A stretch of DNA of 64,000 nucleotides from Niallia taxi (GTDB lineage: Bacteria > Bacillota > Bacilli > Bacillales > Cytobacillaceae). The position numbers and the translations under genes were made by a program. Below, piece by piece: positions 35,899 through 46,097 of this stretch (positions within the stretch are counted from its first letter, which is position 1; each line of letters starts with the position of its first letter). The stretch spans positions 186,001 to 250,000 of the forward strand of contig NZ_RZTZ01000005.1 in the NCBI RefSeq assembly GCF_004005475.1, given 5' to 3'. Under the pieces are notes generated by a model. It worked only from the letters and a program-made list of their open reading frames with translations, made no database searches and was not told where the DNA came from.

Positions 35899-37053
35899 TT
35901 AATTCATCACCCATTTATCCTTCAAAAACATGATTCTGCCGATAAAGAACACAACTACTAATACAATAAGGTTACTTCCAATTGTGATAAAGAAATGCTC
36001 AAAGTTAGTTATTCCAAAGATCAGCTCTTTAAGCAGGGAATAAATATTCATAACAGGTATGGCGAAATGTTTGAACTCTAATTCGTTTATACCAACATTT
36101 GACATGAACATTAAAGGCAATATCGTAACCATCATAATTGGCGCACTATAGCTTTGTGATTCCTTAATTGTTTTGCCGATGATGCTAGTCAGCATAAGCA
36201 AGGAAGCGATAAACATGGAGTAAACAATTGTTAGCACAATTGCCAAGATAACACTTAAACCAAAATTATCCCCAATCTCAATAGCATTTTTAAGATTTTC
36301 TGTTAGGAAGGCTATTTCCAATACGACAACAAGCAATGTGATGATTCCTGTGACTGTACCTATTGTTGAAATTGTCAGCCATTTGGCAAATACAAGTGTA
36401 GAGCGGTTGACAGGAGTCATCAGTAATGCCTCCATTGTTTTCTTTTCCTTTTCCCCTGAAAAGAAATCAGCAGCAGAAGGTCCTGCTCCAACACTGATCG
36501 CGACAGCTAGAATAAGGGGAATGAGCATTGCCACAAGATTAATAGTCGGGTCCTCACTCAATTCTTCCTGTGTTATTGACAACGGCTTAATTGTATCAGC
36601 TTCAACGCCAAGAGCTTCTAATCTTTCTGAAACTATTATGCTCTCATATTGGGACAGAGCAGCTTGTGTAAGGGACATGAGTGTAGAGGAGCTTTGACTG
36701 AACGAATCCCCGATAATCGTCAATTCTGCATTTTGCTTTTCAGCTACAAGGTTGGCGAAATTATCATCTGTCAGTAAAGCAGCCTGGGCTTCTCCGTTTT
36801 GTAACGCTTCTTCCGGGTTCTTCTCTTCAACTAGCTCAATGCTGCTGTTGGCAAGCAAGGATGTTCTTATTTCTTCAGGTAGATTGGCAGCTACAGCAAG
36901 CTGATAGGATTCACCTTCGCCTTCGGAAACCAATTTTTCATAAAATAAAGTAAGTAATGTCATGATAATAATAGGTAAAAACACCGTTAATAATAATGTC
37001 CGTTTATCTCGAAAGGAATCCTTCAATTCTTTTAAATATATATTAAGAAACAT
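35899..37053 (-). CDS. natB: ABC-2 permease, NatB-like
   Basis: 384-residue permease. One N-terminal helix after the basic KELKDSFRDKRTLL, a large external domain (residues ~45-170), then five membrane helices with FFSGEKEKKTMEALLMTPVNR, the ABC-2 hallmark. It resembles B. subtilis NatB, which with NatA exports sodium. The start is ATG 37053 after AGAGGAGG; ATG 37059 is too close to that site. It overlaps natA by 11 bases. Sodium as substrate is inference from the NatRK neighbours. Confidence 0.82.
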   Translation of the reverse strand: MFLNIYLKELKDSFRDKRTLLLTVFLPIIIMTLLTLFYEKLVSEGEGESYQLAVAANLPEEIRTSLLANSSIELVEEKNPEEALQNGEAQAALLTDDNFANLVAEKQNAELTIIGDSFSQSSSTLMSLTQAALSQYESIIVSERLEALGVEADTIKPLSITQEELSEDPTINLVAMLIPLILAVAISVGAGPSAADFFSGEKEKKTMEALLMTPVNRSTLVFAKWLTISTIGTVTGIITLLVVVLEIAFLTENLKNAIEIGDNFGLSVILAIVLTIVYSMFIASLLMLTSIIGKTIKESQSYSAPIMMVTILPLMFMSNVGINELEFKHFAIPVMNIYSLLKELIFGITNFEHFFITIGSNLIVLVVVFFIGRIMFLKDKWVMN

Positions 37054-37795
37054 GGGCATTTCCTCCTCTAACAAGTCTGCTCATAAAGATATAGTTCAAG
37101 TCATTGCTTCCTTCTTCTTTATATAAATTTTCAAGGCTGCCATGGTGGACAAGCTCACCTTTGTGCATCATAGCAACACTGTCACACAAAAGTGACACCT
37201 CCTCCATAATATGGCTCGAGAATATAATCGTTTTGCCGTCCTGCTTTAACTGGTGGACAAGCTGACGAAACACATTGGAAGAGGTAATATCAAGACCTGT
37301 CGTTGGTTCATCAAAAAGAATAATTTCTGGATTATGAATAAGTGTTCTAGCAATAGCCACTTTTTGGCGCATGCCTTTAGAGAAGTTGCCGACTTTTCGG
37401 TCAAGATAATCTCTCATTCCAAACATCCTTGCTAATTCATCAATCCGTACCCTTGTTTCATGTTTGCTGAGTCCGTATAAGCGGGCAAAGTATTCTAGAT
37501 TTTCCCTTGCTGATAAGCGATCGTACAAACCTGTTTCACCACCGAATAATACGCCAATCTTTTGCTTTATTTCATTTGGATTTGTCTTCGTATCAAAACC
37601 AGAGACAGTGATAATCCCTTCTGTTGGCTGTAGTAAAGTAGCAATTGACCGGAGTAAGGTTGTTTTTCCTGCCCCATTTTCTCCTAATAAGCCGACCGTT
37701 TCTCCTTTCTTTATGTGGAAAGACACATGCTTTAATGCTGCTACATAAGTCTTTTTATCTTTAAATGTTTTCGATACCTTTTGTACTGTTATCAT
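37043..37795 (-). CDS. natA: ABC transporter ATPase, NatA-like
   Basis: 250 residues with Walker A GENGAGKTT, signature FSKGMRQKVAIAR and Walker B IILFDEPTTGLD. Energises NatB. ATG 37795 follows GGAAG; a GTG at 37804 abuts that site. First gene of natAB, divergent from a LytTR two-component pair, which is how I name it. Another exporter of the same family is possible. Confidence 0.83.
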   Translation of the reverse strand: MITVQKVSKTFKDKKTYVAALKHVSFHIKKGETVGLLGENGAGKTTLLRSIATLLQPTEGIITVSGFDTKTNPNEIKQKIGVLFGGETGLYDRLSARENLEYFARLYGLSKHETRVRIDELARMFGMRDYLDRKVGNFSKGMRQKVAIARTLIHNPEIILFDEPTTGLDITSSNVFRQLVHQLKQDGKTIIFSSHIMEEVSLLCDSVAMMHKGELVHHGSLENLYKEEGSNDLNYIFMSRLVRGGNAHVS

Positions 37796-37828
37796 GGTTA
37801 CCACTTCCTTCTTGTTATCTTTGTTTTT

Positions 37829-37895
37829 ATCATACAGTTAAAGGATATGAGCGTCTGTACAGATGTCGCGAAAAGTCCATTTCCTGTCGTGAAAA
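37829..37895 (-). promoter_or_regulatory. natAB promoter with LytTR-type direct repeats
   Basis: Minus-strand -10 TATGAT (plus 37829-37834) has no good -35 (plus 37852-37857). Directly upstream are two direct repeats, TGTCGCGAAAA (37864-37874) and TGTCGTGAAAA (37885-37895), starting 21 bases apart, two helical turns. That geometry is typical for LytTR activators such as AgrA. The LytTR gene is the divergent neighbour. Confidence 0.55.
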
Positions 37896-38026
37896 TGCTG
37901 TACAAGGGTGGGAAAGTCTCATTTTGGAGAACACCTTATATTTCCAATTTGTAACCAATAAGAGGGGAAACCATGATAAGATAGGGAAGGAAAGAAAATA
38001 TCTGACAAAGGGAATGGGCAGATGAA

Positions 38027-38725
38027 ATGAAAATCGGGTTAGTTGATGATAGGGCAATTGATTTAGATAAATTAATAGGTATCGTTTCTGCCATCCCAGA
38101 GGTAGAAATTGTATTTGCAACCTCTTCGGCAGAAGAGGCATATGAACAAATAAAAAAGGAAGCTATTTCTCTTCTCATCGCAGATATAGAAATGCCGAAT
38201 CTTTCAGGATATGAGTTAGCTGACATTATTCACTCACATGCATTGAATATAAATGTTATTTTTGTAACGGGAAACAGCGGGTATGCCGTTCATGCCTTTG
38301 AGCTGAATGTTCATGACTATATTATGAAGCCTTATTCTAAAGACCGGCTTGTTCAGTCTGTTAAGAGGCTGATTGAAAAATCTCAGTCTGCAGAAATAGC
38401 CGGAAGAATTTATATAAAACAAAAGAATGATATACATATCATTTTAAAGAAGGACATTATTTTCATTGAGAGATCTGGAAGGTCTACAACAATCCATACG
38501 AAAACGGAAGCGATTAAGACATATCAGACACTTAATGAACTTGAAGGTGAATTAAGAGAGAGAGACTTCGTCAGATCACACCGCTCCTTTATTATTAATA
38601 TCCACTGCATTAAAAGCTTTTCCTTGTATGCAAAAAATTCCTATACGGTGACATTTGAAGGAACGGAAGCAAAAGCAATGATTACAAAGGAAAAGGTCGA
38701 ATTCATTCAAAATAATTATTTCTAA
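38027..38725 (+). CDS. natR: LytTR family response regulator, NatR-like
   Basis: 232 residues. REC domain (1-120) with acidic VDDR start and phospho-acceptor Asp in LIADIEMPNLSG; LytTR DNA-binding domain (130-230) with IERSGRSTTIHT, the LRERDFVRSHRSFIIN block and the INIHCIKSFSLY end. Likely regulates natAB across the divergent promoter. The ribosome binding site before ATG 38027 is weak. natK follows 13 bases later. Confidence 0.87.
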   Translation: MKIGLVDDRAIDLDKLIGIVSAIPEVEIVFATSSAEEAYEQIKKEAISLLIADIEMPNLSGYELADIIHSHALNINVIFVTGNSGYAVHAFELNVHDYIMKPYSKDRLVQSVKRLIEKSQSAEIAGRIYIKQKNDIHIILKKDIIFIERSGRSTTIHTKTEAIKTYQTLNELEGELRERDFVRSHRSFIINIHCIKSFSLYAKNSYTVTFEGTEAKAMITKEKVEFIQNNYF

Positions 38726-38738
38726 GGAGCAAAGAATT

Positions 38739-39719
38739 GTGAAGGCAAATCAACTTTATTGGATCATATTATGTACAGTTTCCGCCTTTCATATAGGATT
38801 GTTTTACTACGTCTTTCACTGGCATTTTTCCTTAGGGATAATGGCTCTCATACTGTTAGCAGGAATATGTCTAGTTTATAAACGGGGGAAAGCTCTGATA
38901 ACTGAATTGGGATGGATGCTTCATGCTTTATTCTGGATTGTGCAAACAATTATTGCAGCAGTAGCACTAACTGTGAAGACAGAATGGCTGTGGCTTGTTT
39001 TTTTTCTGTTGTTCTGGGTTATTGAACTAATTAGAAATATGGTAACAGTTGAATTGTCAGAGGTGAGAAGGGAATTAGCACGCACTGATGGGGAAAGGGA
39101 AAAAATGAATGAGACGTTCCGAACGGTCAGAAGTGAACGCCATGATTTCCTGAAGCATATTGCTGCCATTCATTATATGGTCGAGAAAAATGAATTTAAA
39201 GAAGCATCAGCCTATTTGAATGTACTTGTTGATGGCTATAAGGAAACAAACCTCTCTATTAAGGGGGAAAGCGGTGCAGTTGCTGCTATCTTGCATCAGC
39301 ATTATAGGAAAGCTCAAAAAGAAAATATAGAAGTAATTTATGATTTGGATGTGCCTATTTCTGTCATGCCAGTACCAGATAAAGAGCTTGTAGCTCTTAT
39401 TGGCAATTTGCTTGAAAACAGTCTTGAGGCATGCCAAGAATGGCAAAAAGTCTATCACCAGCAAGCTTTTATCACATTGAATTTAGTGAAACGAAGTGGA
39501 TTATATATATTAACTTTAAGAAATCGTACAATGCCCATCCCAGCAAGAATATTGGATCGGCTCTATATTCAATTCGGGAATTCAACAAAGACAGGTAGCG
39601 ACAGGGGTATCGGAACAAAGGTAATTTATGAAATTGTGAAAAAACATCAAGGTATTTTGGATTTTGTTTATAAGGAAGAAGAATTTACGGTCAAGATTAA
39701 ACTGCCAGCTATCCGCTGA
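38739..39719 (+). CDS. natK: Sensor histidine kinase, NatK-like
   Basis: 326 residues. Three or four N-terminal membrane helices (residues ~5-95) with little external sequence, a coiled-coil, then an HPK10-type phospho-acceptor RSERHDFLKHIAAIH and a HATPase domain with the N-box LIGNLLENSLEAC and GSDRGIGTKVIYEIV. This is the AgrC/LytS-like class paired with LytTR regulators. Starts at GTG after AAGGAG. With so little external sequence it probably senses a membrane or ionic signal. Confidence 0.87.
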   Translation: MKANQLYWIILCTVSAFHIGLFYYVFHWHFSLGIMALILLAGICLVYKRGKALITELGWMLHALFWIVQTIIAAVALTVKTEWLWLVFFLLFWVIELIRNMVTVELSEVRRELARTDGEREKMNETFRTVRSERHDFLKHIAAIHYMVEKNEFKEASAYLNVLVDGYKETNLSIKGESGAVAAILHQHYRKAQKENIEVIYDLDVPISVMPVPDKELVALIGNLLENSLEACQEWQKVYHQQAFITLNLVKRSGLYILTLRNRTMPIPARILDRLYIQFGNSTKTGSDRGIGTKVIYEIVKKHQGILDFVYKEEEFTVKIKLPAIR

Positions 39720-39794
39720 TTTAATTTATTTATGTGGTTTAAAGACGCCTTCTTTTCAAATAATAAGAGCATTATATGAAAAGGAAGGTTGTTT

Positions 39795-39980
39795 ATGAAG
39801 TTACTTTTATTAGCACTTATAACCGGATTTTTGACAGGTTTTATCTTTGCTTTACTCAAGCTGCCAATACCAGCGCCAGGGGCATTGCCAGGGATAATCG
39901 GAATTGTTGGTATTTATGCAGGCTTTAAAGTGTATGTTAGCTTAGAGCCATGGATCTCTAGCTTGTTTACAAAGCACTGA
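39795..39980 (+). CDS. XapX domain-containing small membrane protein
   Basis: 61 residues, two membrane helices, with the XapX motif PIPAPGALPGIIGIVGIYAG. Unknown function; in other bacteria often fused or next to transport genes. ATG 39795 follows AAGGAAGG; the TTG two codons earlier is too near. It lies 75 bases after natK and ends at a terminator, so it may be in that transcript. Confidence 0.85.
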   Translation: MKLLLLALITGFLTGFIFALLKLPIPAPGALPGIIGIVGIYAGFKVYVSLEPWISSLFTKH

Positions 39981-39985
39981 TAAAA

Positions 39986-40017
39986 GAAGGGGGCAGCATA
40001 ATCGCTGCCTCTTTTTT
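39986..40017 (+). terminator. Terminator after the XapX gene
   Basis: GGGGCAGC / GCTGCCTC stem followed by TTTTTT. Confidence 0.85.
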
Positions 40018-40575
40018 GTACTGTCCGAGAATGTCTCGGCAGCAAATGCCATTGTATGCTTTTAATTATTGTGAGCTCGACTTCGCACAGAAAGCTTTCT
40101 AGATTCTAAACGAAGCTTTTGAGCTGATTTGTAAGAATTACACCGGTAATAGGCAGCACTACAGGCGAAATCTGTAAATCTTAAAATTTATTCTCACTGT
40201 TTTGCTATAACGAAAATATGTTAAACATAATAAGATTATTGGTAAGGGAAATCTATGAATCTCTAATAATATTGACAATATTCGTAACATTTAGCGCAAA
40301 GTATTTTAATTTAATCTTTTCCTTGTTATGGTGTACTTGTTAGAGCTTTTATTAGTTTCTAAAGTTGCGGTGGGTTAAGCTTTATTCTAACTTTTCATGT
40401 CTTTTTGTTATCTGCTATAAAGTGTTAATTAAGTTTGGGAATAAAACTTTCATCCTGCTATCACGTTTGTTTAATAAACGGTCACTGGTTTATCTAATTT
40501 TAACGAAACAGGTTTCCTGAAATGGAAGCTGATTTTAGGTAATGAAGAATTAACCAGGAAAGGAGTTAGAAGGAA
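40018..40575. other. AT-rich gene-free stretch before the orphan HTH gene
   Basis: About 560 bases with no coding frame that I can support, no recognisable promoter, repeat or RNA element. The stop-rich content suggests decayed or imported DNA. It may hold the promoter of the following gene. Confidence 0.4.
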
Positions 40576-40962
40576 TTGAAGCTTGTTCAATATAATAATA
40601 CAAACCTAGCCCTCTTTAAAACAAAAGCACAATTTAATCAGTCCGTAAGTGCATATAAACAATATATATCCGTTATGTCATTAAGACACGATATTCGTTA
40701 CAAGATTTATAGAGTATTTAATTATTTAGCAACTGAAGCTCGGTCAAATTTAGGTGTTTTGTCAAAAGACAATAAACAAATATCCATGGATTTAGAAATC
40801 AGTACAAGAACCCTTTTAAAATATTATGAACGTTTAGTTAACCTGGGAATGTTAGAGCTAATTAATCTTAAAGATACGACAACATATATATTTATCATTA
40901 ACCCAATTACCTTAAATAAGGCTGTGGATTTACCAATAATAACAATTAATGATGATATTTAA
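40576..40962 (+). CDS. Orphan winged-helix-like protein
   Basis: 128 residues, not assigned to a named family. The middle (about residues 60-105: NLGVLSKDNKQISMDLEISTRTLLKYYERLVNLGMLELINLKDTTTYIF, here only described) looks like a helix-turn-helix followed by a wing, as in plasmid or phage replication/regulatory proteins. It begins at a TTG after AAAGGAG. The codon use is AT-rich and Asn/Ile/Lys-rich compared with neighbours. No partner gene is adjacent. Probably DNA-binding; possibly acquired. Confidence 0.6.
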   Translation: MKLVQYNNTNLALFKTKAQFNQSVSAYKQYISVMSLRHDIRYKIYRVFNYLATEARSNLGVLSKDNKQISMDLEISTRTLLKYYERLVNLGMLELINLKDTTTYIFIINPITLNKAVDLPIITINDDI

Positions 40963-40976
40963 ATGAGCTAAAACGA

Positions 40977-41012
40977 AAGAAGGAGGCAGCATCCTTGCTG
41001 TCTCCTTCCTTT
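40977..41012. terminator. Bidirectional terminator between the HTH gene and uvsE
   Basis: GAAGGAGGCAGC / GCTGTCTCCTTC stem with one mismatch and A/T runs both sides. Confidence 0.78.
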
Positions 41013-41016
41013 AGAA

Positions 41017-41973
41017 TTAATTCCATTCTAATGTGGCTCCACCGATTCTTTTAATCCCGCGAATTTTGCTTAAATCCTCAACAAGCTGTAAACAAGCTTG
41101 ATCCTTCAGCTTTGCTTCAATCATGAAATCGACGTCCATTTGAAGAGGACGCAATAGCTGGATGAGTGGTTTGACAAACTCCGCGTTTACAAAATCTGCA
41201 TGTGAGCGGAATGTCTTCTCTGATTTGGGAGAAGACAAATGGATTTTCGGAATAATTCCGCGGTGTTTCCAAGTTTCAAATATTGGCAATAGAAGTTCTT
41301 CTAGTGGTTTATCACATAAGTTTGCCATATGATGATGATAGTCAAAAACAAGCGGTATTGTTTCGTTTTGACATACTGTTAATGTTTCCTCAGTGTTATA
41401 TGTTTTGTCATCATTTTCTAATGTCATTATCTTCTTAATATGCAATGGCAATGACTTGATATTTTCATAAAAGCGGATAAGTGTTTGCTCCTTGTCACCG
41501 TATGTGCCGCCAATATGAATGTTAATAACACTTCTATCCTCTACTCCCATTGCTTCTAGCATTTTGTAATGATATTCCATATCAATGACAGCATTCTTTG
41601 TTACTTCCGGTCTTGGCGAAGTGAATAATGTATATTGATTAGGATGAAAGCTGACTCGCAGACCATGATCCTTTACGAGTTGTCCAATTTCGGCAAACTC
41701 TTCCTTAAATGGGGTGAGATAATCCCACATAACATCAGGGTGTGTTGCTAGCGGAACAATGGAGCTCGACATGCGGTAAAGCATGATTTCATGCCCAATA
41801 TTGTAATGCAATGCTCTTTTTGTGTTAATGAGATTTGTTTTTGTTATTTCCAGCAGCCTTTGTTTCCGTTCTTCATCAGGCAATTCTTTGTAACGTGCAA
41901 AGGTCATTGTTTTGGAGGGCGAAGCGTCCCAAAGGTTCGTCGCTGTGGAAACATATCCAAATCTGAATTTCAT
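41017..41973 (-). CDS. uvsE: UV DNA damage endonuclease UvsE
   Basis: 318-residue TIM-barrel endonuclease. Opening [23 protein letters not shown]; metal-binding residues in [30 protein letters not shown] and [10 protein letters not shown]. Nicks DNA 5' to UV photoproducts. B. subtilis UvsE (YwjD) acts in spores. AAAGGAG precedes the ATG; 27 bases after ywjE, so the two form an operon as in B. subtilis. Confidence 0.94.
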   Translation of the reverse strand: MKFRFGYVSTATNLWDASPSKTMTFARYKELPDEERKQRLLEITKTNLINTKRALHYNIGHEIMLYRMSSSIVPLATHPDVMWDYLTPFKEEFAEIGQLVKDHGLRVSFHPNQYTLFTSPRPEVTKNAVIDMEYHYKMLEAMGVEDRSVINIHIGGTYGDKEQTLIRFYENIKSLPLHIKKIMTLENDDKTYNTEETLTVCQNETIPLVFDYHHHMANLCDKPLEELLLPIFETWKHRGIIPKIHLSSPKSEKTFRSHADFVNAEFVKPLIQLLRPLQMDVDFMIEAKLKDQACLQLVEDLSKIRGIKRIGGATLEWN

Positions 41974-42000
41974 CTTCGTTCTCCTTTCCCTTTGGAAAAT

Positions 42001-43200
42001 TTACAGCAGAGGTGCAAATATTCTGGCAATCCACTCTAGCAATACTGTTTTAGGTTTAGGCTTTTCTAAGTATTGAAGCGTGTATTTCTCTGATACGGCA
42101 ATATCCTTAGCAACAATGCTGTTCATTTCTGTAATGAAGCTGGGTTCAAAAATACAGCAAACCAGTTCGTGGTTCAAGAAGATGCTTCTTTTATCAAAAT
42201 TAGGAGTGCCGACAAGACAAATTTCATCATCTGCTGTAATAATCTTACCATGAAAAAAACCATGTTTATAATGATAAGCCCTTGCACCACCCTTTAACAG
42301 GGTACGTAAATAGGGAAAGGAGGCTTCCTTTACTAAAATATGATCAGGCTTTGTTGGCAATAACAGCGTGATTGTGACATTTCTGTCTTGGGCCATGCAA
42401 AGCTCTTTCATTATCCTTTTGCTAGGAATGAAATAGGGAGTGCCAATAAATAGTGTTTTCCGTGTATTGCGGATAAGTCCACAAAGGACATCCTCTAAAT
42501 AGACTCCTTGGGTTGGAATAATCTGATGTCGGGCATTACCTTTAGGCTGTTCGGGAAAGTAAATTGGGTTTTGAAGCAGATTTGTTTTTGTAGCATCGGT
42601 CCAGTCGAATAAAAATTCGCGCTGCAGGTCATCGACACCCTCACCTGTCAATTTAAAATGGTAGTCTCTCCATGGACTTAATTTTAAATTGGCGTGAATA
42701 TAATCTTTTCCAATATTAAAACCGCCAACATAGCTGACTTTTCCATCAATTATAGAAATCTTTCGATGATTTCTGACCTGCAAAGAATAGAAAAATGGCA
42801 GTGTTGGTTTATTGCAATAAGCAAACTCCACACCTGCTTCCTTTAACTTATTGCGGATTTTTTTTCTGATTTGAAAGCTTCCGAGGTAATCCAGCAACAG
42901 TCTTACCTCAATTCCATCCTGTGCTTTTCTTTCGAGAATTTCTAAAAACTGTGTGCTAATTGTATCTGCTTTTACAGTGTAAAATAATATATGTATATGC
43001 TTTTCGGCATTCTCCAGCTCTTGGAATAAGTCTGGAAAGAGGTCTTTTCCGTCGTTGAAGATTTGAAAGTTACTTTCTCGAAACGGATAATTTCTTCTCG
43101 TAACCTTTCGCTTAGTGATAGCTTTGCCTACAATGAAATCTATATAAAGTAAAAAGATAAGCAGTAACAAAACACCAATGATTATTAAAAAAGTATACAT
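42001..43200 (-). CDS. ywjE: Phospholipase D-like protein YwjE (cardiolipin synthase family)
   Basis: 399 residues. One N-terminal membrane helix (4-22), then two PLD catalytic motifs: NHRKISIIDGKVSYVGGFN and HGKIITADDEICLVGTPNFD (HxK plus downstream Asp/Gly). It belongs to the cardiolipin synthase group but has a single N-terminal helix. Makes or remodels cardiolipin by inference. GGGGGAA precedes the ATG. Upstream gene of ywjE-uvsE; forespore expression is likely by homology. Confidence 0.85.
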   Translation of the reverse strand: MYTFLIIIGVLLLLIFLLYIDFIVGKAITKRKVTRRNYPFRESNFQIFNDGKDLFPDLFQELENAEKHIHILFYTVKADTISTQFLEILERKAQDGIEVRLLLDYLGSFQIRKKIRNKLKEAGVEFAYCNKPTLPFFYSLQVRNHRKISIIDGKVSYVGGFNIGKDYIHANLKLSPWRDYHFKLTGEGVDDLQREFLFDWTDATKTNLLQNPIYFPEQPKGNARHQIIPTQGVYLEDVLCGLIRNTRKTLFIGTPYFIPSKRIMKELCMAQDRNVTITLLLPTKPDHILVKEASFPYLRTLLKGGARAYHYKHGFFHGKIITADDEICLVGTPNFDKRSIFLNHELVCCIFEPSFITEMNSIVAKDIAVSEKYTLQYLEKPKPKTVLLEWIARIFAPLL

Positions 43201-43552
43201 AGAAGTTCCCCCTTGAATATGTATTGTTTCCCGTTTTTCCTTATTCTATAAGAGAGTTGTTCAGACTTAAGGAACTTTCAGAAATTCCGTAGGTAATAAA
43301 GAAAAGAAAAGCTAAATAAACCTTAGCTAGAACTAGCATATTCACTAGAAAATTGTTTATAATGGAGAATATGTATTTTTTCTCTTTACTATGAAATGGA
43401 AACTGTATAAAATGAAACTCCATGAGGAAATAAATGTTAAGGCAGAAAGATTTCCGCTTGCATGCAGATTAAGATAATGCCTTTAATAAATGTGGTATAA
43501 CTACATACAATCCAATTCGGATAAAGAGCAGATAGCGAAGGGAAGTGCCAAA
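43201..43552. promoter_or_regulatory. Divergent ywjE / rpoE intergenic region
   Basis: 352 AT-rich bases. Before rpoE there is an extended -10, TG (43493-43494) then TATAAC (43496-43501), about 52 bases before the ATG. A second TATAAT-like sequence lies near 43360. No other structure found. Confidence 0.45.
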
Positions 43553-44143
43553 ATGAGTGTTGATAAGTTTACAAAAGAAGAATTAAATGAAATGTCATTA
43601 ATTGAAATTGCATATGAACTATTAAATGGTGCAAAAACACCATATTCTTTCAATGAAATCGTGAAGGAAGTAAGCAGGCTAGTGGATTTATCTGAAGATC
43701 AAATCAATGATAGACTTGCACAATTCTATACAGATATTAATATCGATGGACGCTTTTTGTCATTAGGAGATAATCGTTGGGGATTACGTACATGGTATCC
43801 TGTTGATAAGTCAGAGGAAGATGTCGTTACAGTAACGAAGCCGAAGAAGAAAAAAGCGAAAAAAGCTACTGAAGATGATTTCGACGATTATGATGACAGC
43901 GTTGAAGAAGATTATGAAGAGTTTGATGATGATGATCTTGAGGACGATGATGATGTTGAAGATGAGGACGATTTGCTAGATGACGACCTTACTGAAGACG
44001 AAGACGAAGACGAAGAAAGCTTTGACGAAGATGCGGAAGATGGGTATGAAATCGACGAAGATGAGCTGGATGAGGATTTAGACGAAGAAGATGATGAAGA
44101 AGACGAGGATGAGTTTGAAGACGAGGATGAAGAAGATAAATAA
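43553..44143 (+). CDS. rpoE: DNA-directed RNA polymerase delta subunit
   Basis: 196-residue delta subunit. A folded HARE-HTH N-terminal domain (residues 1-95: IEIAYELLNGAKTPYSFNEIVKEVS) is followed by a short Lys-rich patch (KPKKKKAKKA) and then an extremely acidic Asp/Glu tail of about 80 residues. Delta speeds promoter recycling and raises transcription specificity. I start at ATG 43553 after GAAGGGAAG; the frame opens 21 codons earlier without homology. The pyrG promoter begins six bases past its stop. Confidence 0.96.
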   Translation: MSVDKFTKEELNEMSLIEIAYELLNGAKTPYSFNEIVKEVSRLVDLSEDQINDRLAQFYTDINIDGRFLSLGDNRWGLRTWYPVDKSEEDVVTVTKPKKKKAKKATEDDFDDYDDSVEEDYEEFDDDDLEDDDDVEDEDDLLDDDLTEDEDEDEESFDEDAEDGYEIDEDELDEDLDEEDDEEDEDEFEDEDEEDK

Positions 44144-44148
44144 GACCC

Positions 44149-44263
44149 TTGACTTTTAGATGCCTTGCTTGTAAAATCATTTTTGGGCTCCTTAAAAAAG
44201 GAACGAACTGATATTTGCTTAAATAGCGCTCCCCTTACTTGAAAAAGTAAGTGGAGCTTTTTT
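44149..44263 (+). promoter_or_regulatory. pyrG promoter and CTP-sensing attenuator leader
   Basis: -35 TTGACT (44149-44154), 17-base spacer, -10 TAAAAT (44172-44177), then GGGCTCC with the initiating G run at 44185-44187. Sixty bases later lies a terminator: 5' arm GCTCCCCTTACTT (44228-44240), GAAA loop, 3' arm AAGTAAGTGGAGC (44245-44257) and a T-run (44258-44263). In B. subtilis, low CTP causes extra G residues to be added at the GGGC start; the poly-G then pairs with the C-rich terminator arm and lets transcription enter pyrG. All needed parts are here. Confidence 0.85.
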
Positions 44264-44279
44264 GTTTTTATAAAATGAT

Positions 44280-44336
44280 TTTCAGGCCGCAGAACCTGTT
44301 TTAAAGGATTAGGACAGGGCGCTGAAAGGCTTTTTT
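44280..44336 (+). other. Second possible hairpin in the pyrG leader
   Basis: TTTCAG (44280-44285) can pair with CTGAAA (44322-44327), with an inner CCTGT / ACAGG stem; GGC and six T follow. It resembles a weak second terminator downstream of the main attenuator. Confidence 0.35.
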
Positions 44337-44429
44337 ATAAAAGTGGCTTTACAGCAATTGATTCACTCCCCTCGAAAAAAATATTCGAATATTTTTCTTT
44401 AAATAAAGACAAATATGCACAAACTTTAA

Positions 44430-46052
<1,623 letters not shown>

Positions 46053-46059
46053 GCAATAA

Positions 46060-46093
46060 AAAAAAGCTAACCTTTTTGAAGGTTAGCTTTTTT
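46060..46093. terminator. Bidirectional terminator between pyrG and ywjG
   Basis: AAAAGCTAACCTT / AAGGTTAGCTTTT hairpin with A- and T-runs. Confidence 0.9.
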
Positions 46094-46097
46094 GTGC

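Noticed and set aside
43420-43480. Short 18-codon frame before rpoE
   Set aside because: Too short, with no conservation that I can judge.
43989-44180. Minus-strand open frame opposite the rpoE tail
   Set aside because: It is the shadow of the repetitive Asp/Glu codons, giving a Leu/His/Arg-rich nonsense protein.
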